NCBI GenBank assembly: GCA_037833965.1
Contig: AP031351.1
Location: 23,200,501 to 23,264,500 of the forward strand
DNA from: Marchantia polymorpha subsp. ruderalis
Lineage: Eukaryota > Streptophyta > Marchantiopsida > Marchantiales > Marchantiaceae
Reading direction: 5' to 3'
Length of the DNA stretch: 64,000 nt
The number at the start of each line of letters is the position of its first letter. Within the stretch, counting starts at the first letter, position 1. A program made the translations under genes and the position numbers. The notes under the pieces are model-generated. The model did not search any database. It had not been told where the DNA came from and saw only the letters and a program-made list of their open reading frames with translations. Shown here one piece after another: positions 49,135 to 59,600 of this stretch.

Positions 49135-51690
49135 ATGTCGAAGGTTCCCCAACTGCGAGTGTCTCCACTCAGGGTGCCGCAGATCGGTCTACGCGCATTT
49201 CAAGATGTGCTGACGAGGCTGAAGCTCGATTTTCTCCTCTGGGGGTGGAATTGGACGTGTCCGGAGATGGTGCGCGAGTATCTGCAAGAGAGACACAAGC
49301 CTTCTCGCGGATTTCGCCCACACCCAGAGAGATGGGAAATTTGCAATTGGGCGAAGGTGTTGGGCAGGTGTGCCGGCGAGGAAGGGGATCTCCTCTTCGA
49401 GGCCGACAGCGTGAAAGTGTCCCAGGAGGAAGAAGTCTCTTACAATGAGCTCTTCAAGGTGGCTAGACATCCCAAGAACGGTTTCCGGACTCGGGATTAC
49501 AAGGATCGATTGCGGAGAAATGTCGCGACAGCATTGCTGCAGATATTGCAGCCGACCAAGACCGCTTACATGCATGGTTGGCAGGTAGAGTTCGTGGAGC
49601 TAGTGTTGTCAGGAGCTCCGGTGCATTGGGCACGGCTCCTGTGGAAGGTGACGCGCCAACATGCGCAAGAAGAGAGGGGAGGAACGCTCAATCATCTATC
49701 GCCTTACTTAATCGTGTTTTACCGGGCGATGGGATGTTTGACGAATGCTGAGAAAACTCGGTTTCCGCAGCTGAGCCGGTCTTATCCAGGTAGATATTCG
49801 AGGGAGGCCGAAGTAGACACGGATCCGGACGAGGAACCTGCCAGTACGCCTCCGGCTCCGGCTCCAGCCAGAGCAGCAGAAGAACGTCGAAGTGAGCGCA
49901 TTCCGCGCAAGCGGAAGTGGGATGAGAGACCTGAGGACAGGCAGCCGGAAGTACCAGCTGCGCCGACTCGTGGTCGGCCCACCCCCGAGCCTCATAGTCG
50001 ACCAAAACAGAGGGCACGCAGAATGCCAACTGTTACTGAGGAGACCAGGCGAACTCCGACCCGGCGGAATCTCACACAGGAAGAGATAATTGCTCATGTC
50101 CTAGGGAAGACGGCAGAAACCTCTGCACAGAAGGCACCACGGCCTTCGGGAGGAGATGGACGGACTGACGACCGGCCGACTGCGAGTCGGATGACTGAAG
50201 GTCGACAAGCGGAAGAAAGGCCAACTGAACGGCGCGTTGAACCGGACAGCAGGCCGGAAGCGGAAGAGAGTTTGGCTGACGAGCCAACAACCCTCAGAGG
50301 GTCGTCTTCGGCGGAAGGCACTTCTGGAAGAACGCCCCCAACAAGCAGGCCAAGTGGAGTCAAGACGCGCAGGGTGTATCCGACTCCCAGTCGGACAACT
50401 GCTGGTCGGCCGACTGCGAGTCGGACAACAGAGAGTCAGCCGGATTCGCCGACTGCGAGACGGATGGGGCCAACGACCAGTATGCGGACGCCTTCGGCGG
50501 ACGCACCTTCAGCAAGGACACCTTCCGCGCAGATTGCGCCGGAAGGACAGGCAGCAGAAGCGGGCGGTGCAAGAGTGACAAAAGTCACTGCGGCGTCGAC
50601 CCCTTCACAAACCAAAGATCGAGCCGGAACAGGGGCTCAAGCAGTGGGATCTCCCACTGCCCTGGATATTTTAGCAGGCAGTGGAGCAGCAGTCGCAGCA
50701 GAAGCTGCTGCGCGCCACAGTTCCAGGGAGTCGCCAAGGGATTCGGTGGCGACTGAAATCCTCGAGACTGAGGATGAGACGAGCTCGGAAGAGCAAGAAG
50801 AGGATTCGGTGCAGAAAACGCCAACAGGGGTGCTGTGCGAACAGATAGTTCCACTCCTGCGATATCTGGATCGCAAGACATCCAAATACGGAAGTGCCTT
50901 AAAACCGCAGTCTTATGTGGAGACTATCAGGCGAAGGACGAGGATCAAGGTGGCAAAGTGGGCCTCTAGTTGCCAAGTATATGTGGAAAGGAACACCGCC
51001 CTCCGACAACACCTGGCGGTCACCCAGAAGCTGTACCAAGCCTTGCAGCAGCAGAAGGAGGATGCGGCGACGAAGAGTCAGGCGGAGGCCGAACTAATAC
51101 GGGCAAAGATCGAGTCGGAACTGCAGGAGGAGCGGAGACAGAACAAAGTCCTAGCAGCCGAGCTTGCGCGCCAGACGCGCGCCTTAGAGGAAAGTCAAAG
51201 AGCCCGCAAGGAGGATGAGGAGTTGTTGTGCAACTTGCAAACCGAGTGCTCGGATTTGAGGGCTCAACGTGCGGATTTAGAAATGCAGCTGGCAGAGGTG
51301 GAGAGCAGCTGCAGGGCACGAGGAGAGTTGGCGGCACGGGTGACTCGTTGTCTAAACGGATACACCCATTGGGAGGTGGCAGCTCAAGAGAGGGTTACAC
51401 TCCGGGAGTTCGAGCTTCGGGCGGCGGCCTTGACGGAAGGTGACAGTCGGAGTCGGCGGCGAGTGGCAAGAAAATTAGAAACTTTCTTGTCGGGTGCGTG
51501 CGACACTATGGCGCACTTGCAGTCGGAAGTCACTGCAGCGCTCCGACGCCTGGGGTTACGCAGCCGGTCGGAAGACTGGCAAGGTAGAGACAGTAAGCGG
51601 AGCAGTCCGGCGCGCAGGAGGCGCAGCACCGGATCTGCTGAGTGCAGTAGAGTAGTTTGGTTTCGCGCAGATGCTGCGAGTGGTAGATAG
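49135..51690 (+). CDS. U3-encoded ORF of B2 3' LTR, 851 aa
   Basis: The copy that would lie at the 3' end of B2 genomic RNA. It keeps Gly in SRGFRPHP, as B1 does, so the Lys in the 5' copy is probably a change after insertion. Function unknown. Confidence 0.8.
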   Translation: MSKVPQLRVSPLRVPQIGLRAFQDVLTRLKLDFLLWGWNWTCPEMVREYLQERHKPSRGFRPHPERWEICNWAKVLGRCAGEEGDLLFEADSVKVSQEEEVSYNELFKVARHPKNGFRTRDYKDRLRRNVATALLQILQPTKTAYMHGWQVEFVELVLSGAPVHWARLLWKVTRQHAQEERGGTLNHLSPYLIVFYRAMGCLTNAEKTRFPQLSRSYPGRYSREAEVDTDPDEEPASTPPAPAPARAAEERRSERIPRKRKWDERPEDRQPEVPAAPTRGRPTPEPHSRPKQRARRMPTVTEETRRTPTRRNLTQEEIIAHVLGKTAETSAQKAPRPSGGDGRTDDRPTASRMTEGRQAEERPTERRVEPDSRPEAEESLADEPTTLRGSSSAEGTSGRTPPTSRPSGVKTRRVYPTPSRTTAGRPTASRTTESQPDSPTARRMGPTTSMRTPSADAPSARTPSAQIAPEGQAAEAGGARVTKVTAASTPSQTKDRAGTGAQAVGSPTALDILAGSGAAVAAEAAARHSSRESPRDSVATEILETEDETSSEEQEEDSVQKTPTGVLCEQIVPLLRYLDRKTSKYGSALKPQSYVETIRRRTRIKVAKWASSCQVYVERNTALRQHLAVTQKLYQALQQQKEDAATKSQAEAELIRAKIESELQEERRQNKVLAAELARQTRALEESQRARKEDEELLCNLQTECSDLRAQRADLEMQLAEVESSCRARGELAARVTRCLNGYTHWEVAAQERVTLREFELRAAALTEGDSRSRRRVARKLETFLSGACDTMAHLQSEVTAALRRLGLRSRSEDWQGRDSKRSSPARRRRSTGSAECSRVVWFRADAASGR

Positions 51691-51723
51691 GATAGCGTAG
51701 TGCTAGTTAGGATCTTTTAAGAG

Positions 51724-51752
51724 TATAAAGTAGATCAAGGCGTTTTGCCTTG
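51724..51752 (+). promoter_or_regulatory. B2 3' LTR TATA box and hairpin
   Basis: TATAAAG at 51724-51730 and hairpin at 51736-51752. It would drive transcription antisense to the A0 gag remnant. Confidence 0.6.
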
Positions 51753-52646
51753 GGACTCTTCCAGTTTCGGAAGTGCAGATCAGGAACTCACTTTCTTGGC
51801 GTGTTTGTGCATTTTGGTCCTGGCACCACGTAGAGAAGCTGCAGCATAGCGAAGTTACCGTATGTTGTAGTTGAAGGCCTTCGGCTGAATGTTCAGAGCT
51901 AGCACCCGGTTAGAGACTTGAGTAGTGCGGATCTGCACCTGCGGGTGATTTCTGATGCTCAGAGCCGGCTGCGAGTTAGAGACTTGAACAGTTCCCCCTT
52001 ACTCCTTCGAGTGACATATCCTGATTGTACTCCTACGGGAAGTTTCCCCTGAATGCCAATGTGAAGTTTCATTACTTCGTGTAAACCTTGGTTTGTAATT
52101 CAGGTTGTGTGTGTGTTACTGGATCGTGTTTTCAGTAAGTTCTCAGTCGGGTCTGCACTCCCTGCGTTTTGTGTGATAGTCGAGGGTGACGTCCACGGCG
52201 TACGTAGAGGCTTCGTTCCGAAGTGAGAAGTCCAGTCCGGGTACCCCCGCTAGTTCCTGGCGGAAGGGCAGTAAAAGCCGGAGTGGGAGGCACTTCCTGC
52301 AGAACCTCTGAGTGAACTTGCGAGACACTTTCCTCCTGAAATCCGAAGCGGAGGTCCTGACCGACCTCCGAGTTGTGCTTTTTGCCAGTTTCAGGTGTGT
52401 GTGTGTGTGTTGAGTGACCAAGCTGTACCGTGCATCCTCCGAGCATCCTCCGAGTTGAGATCCTCCTCCGAGTCGAGCCTCCGAGTCGAGCACTGCAGTA
52501 TTTCTGGGAGTGACAGTCGCCTAGAATTCAAACTCTACCAAAAGTCTGTTAAATGTGACACTTTTACTCTGTGTGTTGCCTCTGTCCCTGTGGGTTCGAT
52601 CTTTTTACCACCATACTGCAGTTTTAGCCTTTGGTGGGTTATTACA

Positions 52647-54991
52647 TGCACCACCGATGATTGTTTTGACATTGCGTAGCATACCTACCGGCATTCTCCG
52701 CGTCTGATCCGCTAACCTCAACACACGCCTCGAAGGTTCGTATTCACTGAACCCCAAGGCTCTTGCAGTGTCCTCCGTCATTATGTTACCTCCTGATCCA
52801 GAGTCTACTGGTACCTTGCGTACACAACACCCTGCTATTTCCACATCGATCTCTGGTGGCCCTTGGTCTTCGCTGGCCACTTGGTACACCTGAGAGGATT
52901 TGGATGCGCGCGGCTTCCACGGACGTCGTAACGAAAGCATCAACATCCTTCGATACGTCTTGTTGTCCTCAAGAAGCTGGTTGAACGTGATGTTCACTTG
53001 CCGATTCCCGAGATCTTCGACTAAGTCATAGTGGACGCGTCGGGTCGCAGGGGTCGAGGACGACGCCCTGCGAGGTTCCAAAGTTGCTGCCATCTTCACA
53101 CCAAAGGAGGGTGACAAGTCTGGTCGCGGTGGTTCCTTTTGGTTGCGGATCGCTTCCTTCAACAAGTTCCTTACAGAGCATTTGATATCCGGGGCATAGT
53201 CCCGTTTCAGCAAGCGTACTGGCTCATCTTCAACCGCTGTCTGGGTGCGCACTGCTGGTGCTTCTCGCGTAACCGAAGACTTTCGTGCAGGTCGCAAGTC
53301 GGACTTGCTGAATGCCTTCTCTTTCCCCTTTCCTGTCCGGTCGTCGACTTTCCGTTTGTGCTTGCGAGTGTCGCGCTCTTGTTCCTTTGATTTCTTGGAA
53401 CTACGAGTTTCGACTCGTGCGCACATAACCTCTTCCGCCGGCCATTCTTTGTCTTCGTCATTTCTGTCCGAACCTACTTTGACCTGGTTAACTTGGACGT
53501 CCTCCTTGGCAGGAGTGGTCACAAATCGTACCGTTGGCCGAGGAACTGGTGGCTGATCACACTCTGGCGCAGTATGCCCGAACTTCTTGCAGTTACTACA
53601 TGTCGGGACATAATCGTTTCGCCGTTTGGGATGGGGGCACTGAGGTGAGAAGTGTCCAACTTCCCCACAATTATAACAAGCTCTCGGTGGCGGTGGGTCA
53701 AACGTCCTTGGAGGTGCCCTTCGCCTCACGGGTACCGTAGTGGCCCGATCTACCGGATGATACCGTTGAACCTGCATTGCTGAAACTGCAGTAGGGGCGG
53801 GGACCGACTGGACGGCGTAGGCTGTCTCTTCGCTCGCCTCTCCATAGTACTGGGGGTGTTTTCCATAGTACGGTTGTGCCCACTCCACTGCGTTGACTGG
53901 ATATGACAGACGGGTGGTAAGACACTCGGTGTTCGCATGTCCCACCGCTCCGCATGTAGTGCACCACAAGTTCGCTCGCACTCTCCCGGGTGATTTTCGG
54001 CGATCATGGCCGCCTACCACTTAAACTTTGAGGTCGGCGAAGTCCTTCACAAGGGTCTCCATCTTCGAGGCTATGTCTCCCGGCGCTCTGTCCATAGTCA
54101 TTCGTCGGGGGCCCTTCTTCTTCGCTGCCCCATGCTTCTTTCTCTTCTTCTCTTCCTCCGACGAGGAGGTTTCCTCTTCTTCGGATGAGGAACGGTTCTC
54201 GTCCGAGGACGGTTCTTCCGATGACGGAGTTGCACCTCTACGTCGTCTTCGCCCTCCCTTCGGTTTCCGCTCCTTTGACTCCCGTCTCTCTCTCCCTCTT
54301 TGGTTGAGAGTGGAAGTTTCGAAGGCTTCGGCCGATGCAATCACATCCTCAATAGTATCGCACTTACTGCGTCGGCAAAAAGTCTCCATCTCCCGAGTTA
54401 AGCCGGTCACGTACCAATCCACAGCTTGCTGTACCGAGAAAGGAGATCCTGGTCCTGTTTTCGGTATTCTGTCAAGGAGGTCCAGAAATCTCTCAGTGTA
54501 GTCACGCAGACTCTCCTTCTTCTCTCGCTGCAGGTTACGCAACTTTGTCAATACCCGACTGTCGTAGCCGAGCTCGCGGAAGCGTCGAAGGAACTTCTCC
54601 TTCAGCTGAGCCCATGTTGTCAATTGACAACATGGGCTCAGCCGGATCCCTGCTCTCCTGATTGTACCAACTTCGTGCCTTCTTCCGTAGATGACTTGGA
54701 AAGATCCGTAGTCTGTCCTCGTCGTGGATCTCGCGATTAGCAATGGACACCGATTCGAACAACTTGATGTAGGAATCTGCATCGTCGTCATCCCCACTCC
54801 CTTTATACTTTGGATAGGAATGCTTAGTAATCGGCTGTGGCAGCCGCACATTGGCTTGTCCGTCCGCCATCGGTGTGTCTGTCGACGTTTCTCGGGCGGT
54901 CGGTTCTAAATCACGAGGGGGGTCCGTGCAAGGAATATCTAGTAGAACTGTAAGCACCAGGTTTGGTTCCAAGTCACTGGGGGTGGTTTCC
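52647..54991 (-). pseudogene. A0 gag-PR, N-terminal and central part
   Basis: Contains the capsid-type domain, the acidic Ser/Glu stretch, three CCHC knuckles and the protease Asp-Ser-Gly (in DSGSGGNIM, with Gly for the usual Val). Three lesions are visible. CAA is changed to TAA at 54021-54023, before the first knuckle. A palindromic rearrangement at 54605-54642 shifts the frame in the capsid region. The N-terminus is replaced at 54991 by LTR B4. It continues at 37122 across B2. Confidence 0.88.
54605..54642. repeat. 38-bp perfect palindrome in A0 gag
   Basis: Two 19-base arms with no spacer, centre between 54623 and 54624. The left arm is normal gag sequence (compare A1 near 5455). The right arm is its inverted copy and replaces about 16 normal bases. 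It can form a cruciform. Confidence 0.85.
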
Positions 54992-55259
54992 TGTAATAAC
55001 CCACCAAAGGCTAAAACTGCAGTATGGTGGTAAAAAGATCGAACCCACAAGGACAGAGGCAACACACAGAGTAAAAGTGTCACGTCTAACAGACTTTTGT
55101 AGAGTTTGAATTCTCAGGCGATTGTCACTCCCAGAAATACTGCAGTGCTCGACTCGGAGGCTCGACTCGGAGGAGGATACTCGACTCGGAGGATGCTCGG
55201 AGGATGCACAGTACAGCGTAGTCACTCAACACACACACCTGAAACTGGAAAAGCACAAC
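54992..55259 (-). repeat. B4: LTR end of a minus-strand family B element
   Basis: It begins exactly at the LTR terminus (TGTAATAACCC on the plus strand) and matches the inverted last 268 bases of the B LTR, with more differences than B1 and B2 show. It was inserted in A0 gag, then interrupted at 55260 by B3. The rest lies beyond the window. Confidence 0.8.
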
Positions 55260-56635
55260 TGTGGTAACACACTTTTTGTTTTTTTTGCAGAATTTAAACA
55301 ATTTTAGAAAACTAGTACCGAAGCAGTGTTTGTAGTTAGAAAAGGGTACGTTAAATAGAGTGGATTGATGAGATCGTCACGAGGACACGAAGAATCACGT
55401 AGTCGGATGTACCAACGCCAATGTCTTCGGCGCCTTCGGCAAAAGCTCCTTTTCTGAGGTGTCTCTACTCACGCGCCTCCAGCGTATAAGGAAGCTACGC
55501 TTCCGGCGCAGACACCTCAGGAGGAGGTTTTGCTAAAGACGTCAGGAGAAAGGCCCGGACCTCTAAAGGCGTCCGACCATGAGTGCGCCTTCGGCGATGC
55601 GCCGCTAGCGCGGAAAGGGAAAACCTTCATAACGATCGGGATACACGGTAGATCCAGTTGGTTGAAGTCGCATTAGAAAGAGCTCGGGACGCTCGTTCTA
55701 ACGAGCCCAAGAGCGTCGGAGATGGATCAGGGACGGAGAAGTTATGAGCGTCGGAAAACTCGTAGCCGGACATGCGCCGTTCGCGCTAGGATTCACAGCC
55801 GGAAAGGATTCCCGTACGCCCTCGGCGATGCGCCTTCGGCGAAATCACGCGCTCATAGGAGGAAACCAACTCGGAGTCGGAAGCGCCTTTGGCGGCTGTT
55901 CATGGAAGGAAAGCGCCGGTCGGATGTACGCCTCCGACGTGGCGCTGACGGCCGGATGCGCTGGCGGCCGGATGCGCTGGCATGAGTTGCGTTGGCGGAT
56001 ATGCGCCGGCAGCAATGGACGAGGCATAAAGGACAAGATAAGCGGTACGACTGCGCGCCGGCGTAATTCGCTCCGACTAGATGTGCGCCTCCAGCAAGGC
56101 GCCGACGGATAAGGAACGCACCAGCGGCGACACGCCTCCGGTGAGGGACGGGTTAGGAAAAGACAACATGGCCGACGAATACCCTGCGGCGGACTCGAGT
56201 CCGGAAGGTGGCGGCGGCGGGAGAATTCAACATTCACGCATGCGAATGCGTGCAGTGCGGAGATGTGAATTCGCGCATGCAAAGGGCGAACCGTTAGGCC
56301 GTATAGCCGGCTGCGTAAGTTGTAACCAGTAAGAACGTTGGACGTTCTTGAAATTGGAGAAGAAAAGACTGCGCTCCAGTCTCATTCTCTCATTCTTGAT
56401 TTTGCGATTTCCAGTTTCCAAGATTACGCGCAAGAGCGGAGCGACCTGCAGTGAGAGGAGAGAGTGCGGAGACGAGTTGCGCAAGGATCTTGACAGACCT
56501 TGGAGAGAATTGCGAGTAGCGATCTTGAGCGTGAGCGCAGAGAGAGTGAGCAGTCAGTGCTTGAGCGGCCGACGCGCAGTGGCGATTGTGAGAGAGCGAG
56601 CGAAAGGGGGAACGTTTGTGTGTGCAGGCAACGCA

Positions 56636-59600
56636 ATGTTGAAGGTTCCCCAGCTGCGAGTGTCTCCACTCAGGGTGCCGCAGATCGGTCTACGCGCATT
56701 TCAAGATGTGCTGCTGATGCTGAAGCTCGATTTTCTCCTGTGGGGGTGGAACTGGACATGTCCGGAGATGGTGCGCGAGTATCTGCAGGAGAGACACAAA
56801 CCCTCTCGCGGATTCCGTCCACATCCAGAAAGATGGGACATTTGCAACTGGGCGCAGGTGTTGGGCAGGTGTGCCGGCGAGGAAGGGGATCTCCTCTTCG
56901 AGGCCGATAGCGTGAAGGTGTCCCAGGAGGAAGAAATCTCCTACAATGAGCTCTTCAAAGTTGCCAGGCATCCCAAGAACGGTTTCCGGACACGGGATTA
57001 CAAAGATCGATTGCGGAGAAATGTCGCGACTGCATTACTGCAGATATTGCAGCCGACCAAGACCGCTTACATGCATGGTTGGCAGGTAGAATTTGTGGAG
57101 CTAGTGTTGTCAGGAGCTCCAGTGCATTGGGCACAGCTCCTCTGGAAGGTGACGCGCCAACATGCGCAAGAAGAGAAAGGAGGAACCCTCAATCATCTAT
57201 CGCCTTACTTGATCGTGTTTTATCGGGCGATGGGATGTTTGACGAATGCTGAGAAAACACGGTTTCCGCAGCTGACCCGGAACTATCCAGGTAGATATTC
57301 GAGGGAGGCCGAAGTAGACACGGATCCGGACGAGGAACCTGCCAGTACGCCTCCGGCTCCGGCTCCAGCAAGAGCAGCAGAAGAACGTCGAAGTGAGCGC
57401 ATTCCGCGAAAGCGGAAGTGGGATGAGAGACCTGAGGACAGGCAGCCGGAAGTGCCAGCTGCGCCGACTCGTGGTCGGCCCACCCCCGAGCCTCACAGTC
57501 GACCAAAACAGAGGGCACGCAAAATGCCAACTGGTACTGAGGAGACCGGGCGAACTCCGACCCGGCGGAATCTCACACAGGAGGAGATAATCGCGCAGAT
57601 TCTAGGGAAGACGACAAATACCTCTGCACAGAAGGCACCAAGGCCTTCGGGAGGAGATGGACAGACTGACAGTTGGCCGACTACGAGTCGGGCGACTGAA
57701 GGCCGACAAGCGGAAGGAAGGCCAACTGAACGGCGCGTTGAACCGGACCGCAGGCCGGAAGTAGAAGAGAGTTTGGCTGACGAGCCAACAACCCTCTGTG
57801 AGCACAAAATTGTGCTCACATGTCTTTTTAACCTTGAGGTGTCCATTAGAGGAGGAGAGCTGAAGCAAATGAAGATGGGTTCCAAGCTAGGAGAGGATGA
57901 GATACAGAAGTATGGTGAGTTGGTGGACGAATTCAGTGATACCTTTGCTTGGTCGTATGATGAGTTAAAGGGAGTACCTCGTGAAATGGTGGAGCATCGG
58001 ATTTCGCTGGTCCTTGGAGCTAAGCCTATTAGACAGAAGGAGAGAAGGATGAACCCACAGTTACAGTTGTTAGTTCGAGCAGAATTGGAGAGATTACTCA
58101 AAGCTGGATTCATTAAGCCTGTAGAGATCACGGATTGGGTTTCTCCTATGGTTTTGATCAAGAAGAAGAATGGAAAACTTAGAGTGTGTGTGGATTATAG
58201 GAAGCTGAATGCCTGTACTGAGAAGGATCACTTTCCTTTACCTTTTATCACTCTGCTTTTGGAGGAAGTTGGGGGTCATGCGAGGTACACGTTCATGGAT
58301 GGATATGCTGGCTACAATCAGATTTCCATAGCTGTACAGGATGTTCACAAGACGGCCTTCACAACTCCGTGGGGAACTTTTGTATGGGTTGTTATGCCTT
58401 TCGGACTGTGCAATGCACCAGCCACATTCCAAAGGTTGGTGATGTATGTTTTCACGGATCTGTTATACAAGTCTATGACAATTTTTGTGGACGATTTTAG
58501 CACTCAGTCAAGTGCTGATGAGCATCTGCAGTGTGTTAGACAAGCTCTCATTAGATGTAGAAGAATGCAGCTAGCACTAAATCCTGAGAAGACTTTCCTA
58601 GGTGTTCAGAGAGGAGTTCTTTTGGGTTATGTCGTGAGTGAGAAGGGAAGAGAACCGGATCCTGATAAGATTGCAGTCATTGAAGGATTGGCAACTCCCA
58701 CGAATGCTAAGGGTGTAGCCAAGTTATTGGGACATGTAGGGTGGTATAGAGAGTTGATTCCTGACTTTGCCAAGATTGTAGTGCCTATTACTCAATTGTT
58801 GAGGAAGGAGAATATGTTCGAGTGGACAGATGCCTGTCAGGAAGCCTTTGAAGAGTTGAAGTCCAGGTTGAGTACTTATCCGGTGTTGAGGCCTCCTGAC
58901 TGGAGCATGCCTTTTCACGTTTTCTGTGATGCAAGTAGTGTAGCAGTGGGTAGTGCGCTGTGTCAGTCCACGGGGGAGAAGGGAAAGGACCTGCCAATCG
59001 GTTATGCCAGTAGGCAGTTGAATCTAGCAGAGAGGAACTATTCTACTACCGAGAGGGAGTGCTTGGCCATGGTTTTTTCAGTCAAGAAGTTTAGACATTA
59101 TCTGATCTGCAATCCAGTGGTTTTCTTCGTTGATCATATGGCAATCAAATATCTGGTGAACAAGGCGGAGCTTAGTGGAAGATTGGCCAGGTGGGTTTTA
59201 TTGCTGGAGGAATTTGACTACACTGTAGAGTATAAACCTGGTCGCATGCACTTGCAAGCCGACCATCTATCTAGGTTGTCAGAGGATGTAGGGACCAGTC
59301 CATTAGATGACAGGTTGATAGATGATAGTCTTTTTGTAGTCACAGCTCAGCCAGAATGGTACGCTGGAATAGTAGAGTTTTTGACAACTCAGCAGTTGTC
59401 AGGTGATTGGACTAAGGAGGAAAGGAGGAAGGTGAGAGTCAACAGTAGACATTTTGCAGTGATTGGCCACAGATTATTTAGAAGGGGAGCTGATGGTGTT
59501 CTGAGAAGATGTGTGTCAGAAGTGGAGGTTCCCGCAATTTTAGAGGCTTGCCACGATAGTGCTTGTGGAGGACATTTCTCTGGCCAACTTACAGGTCAGA

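Larger units (their letters stand above)
37123..52646 (+). mobile_element. B2: full-length family B element with perfect TSD
   Basis: LTRs 37123-41989 and 47780-52646 are both 4867 bp. The target duplication TGCAC is perfect, which fixes the LTR ends as TGTGG..TTACA. All coding frames are open. I noticed about six base differences between the LTRs. B2 differs from B1 at scattered sites throughout, so it is a separate insertion of the same family, not a duplicate of the locus. Confidence 0.95.
47780..52646 (+). repeat. B2 3' LTR, 4867 bp
   Basis: Near-identical to 37123-41989 and ends TTATTACA, followed directly by the target copy TGCAC (52647-52651). Confidence 0.95.
6219..54991 (-). mobile_element. 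A0: oldest family A element, split by B1, A2 and B2
   Basis: Four blocks of gag-pol in one orientation read continuously when the inserted elements are removed: 6219-6385, 21908-22933, 35296-37122 and 52647-54991. Duplicated target bases flank the B2 (TGCAC) and A2 (CCCTT) insertions and, with one mismatch, the B1 insertion. The 3' end of pol, the PPT and the 3' LTR are lost at the left. At the right the gag N-terminus is interrupted by an LTR at 54992. A0 is decayed: one-base insertion after the gag stop, a nonsense codon in gag, loss of an integrase Asp, and a palindromic rearrangement. Confidence 0.85.
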
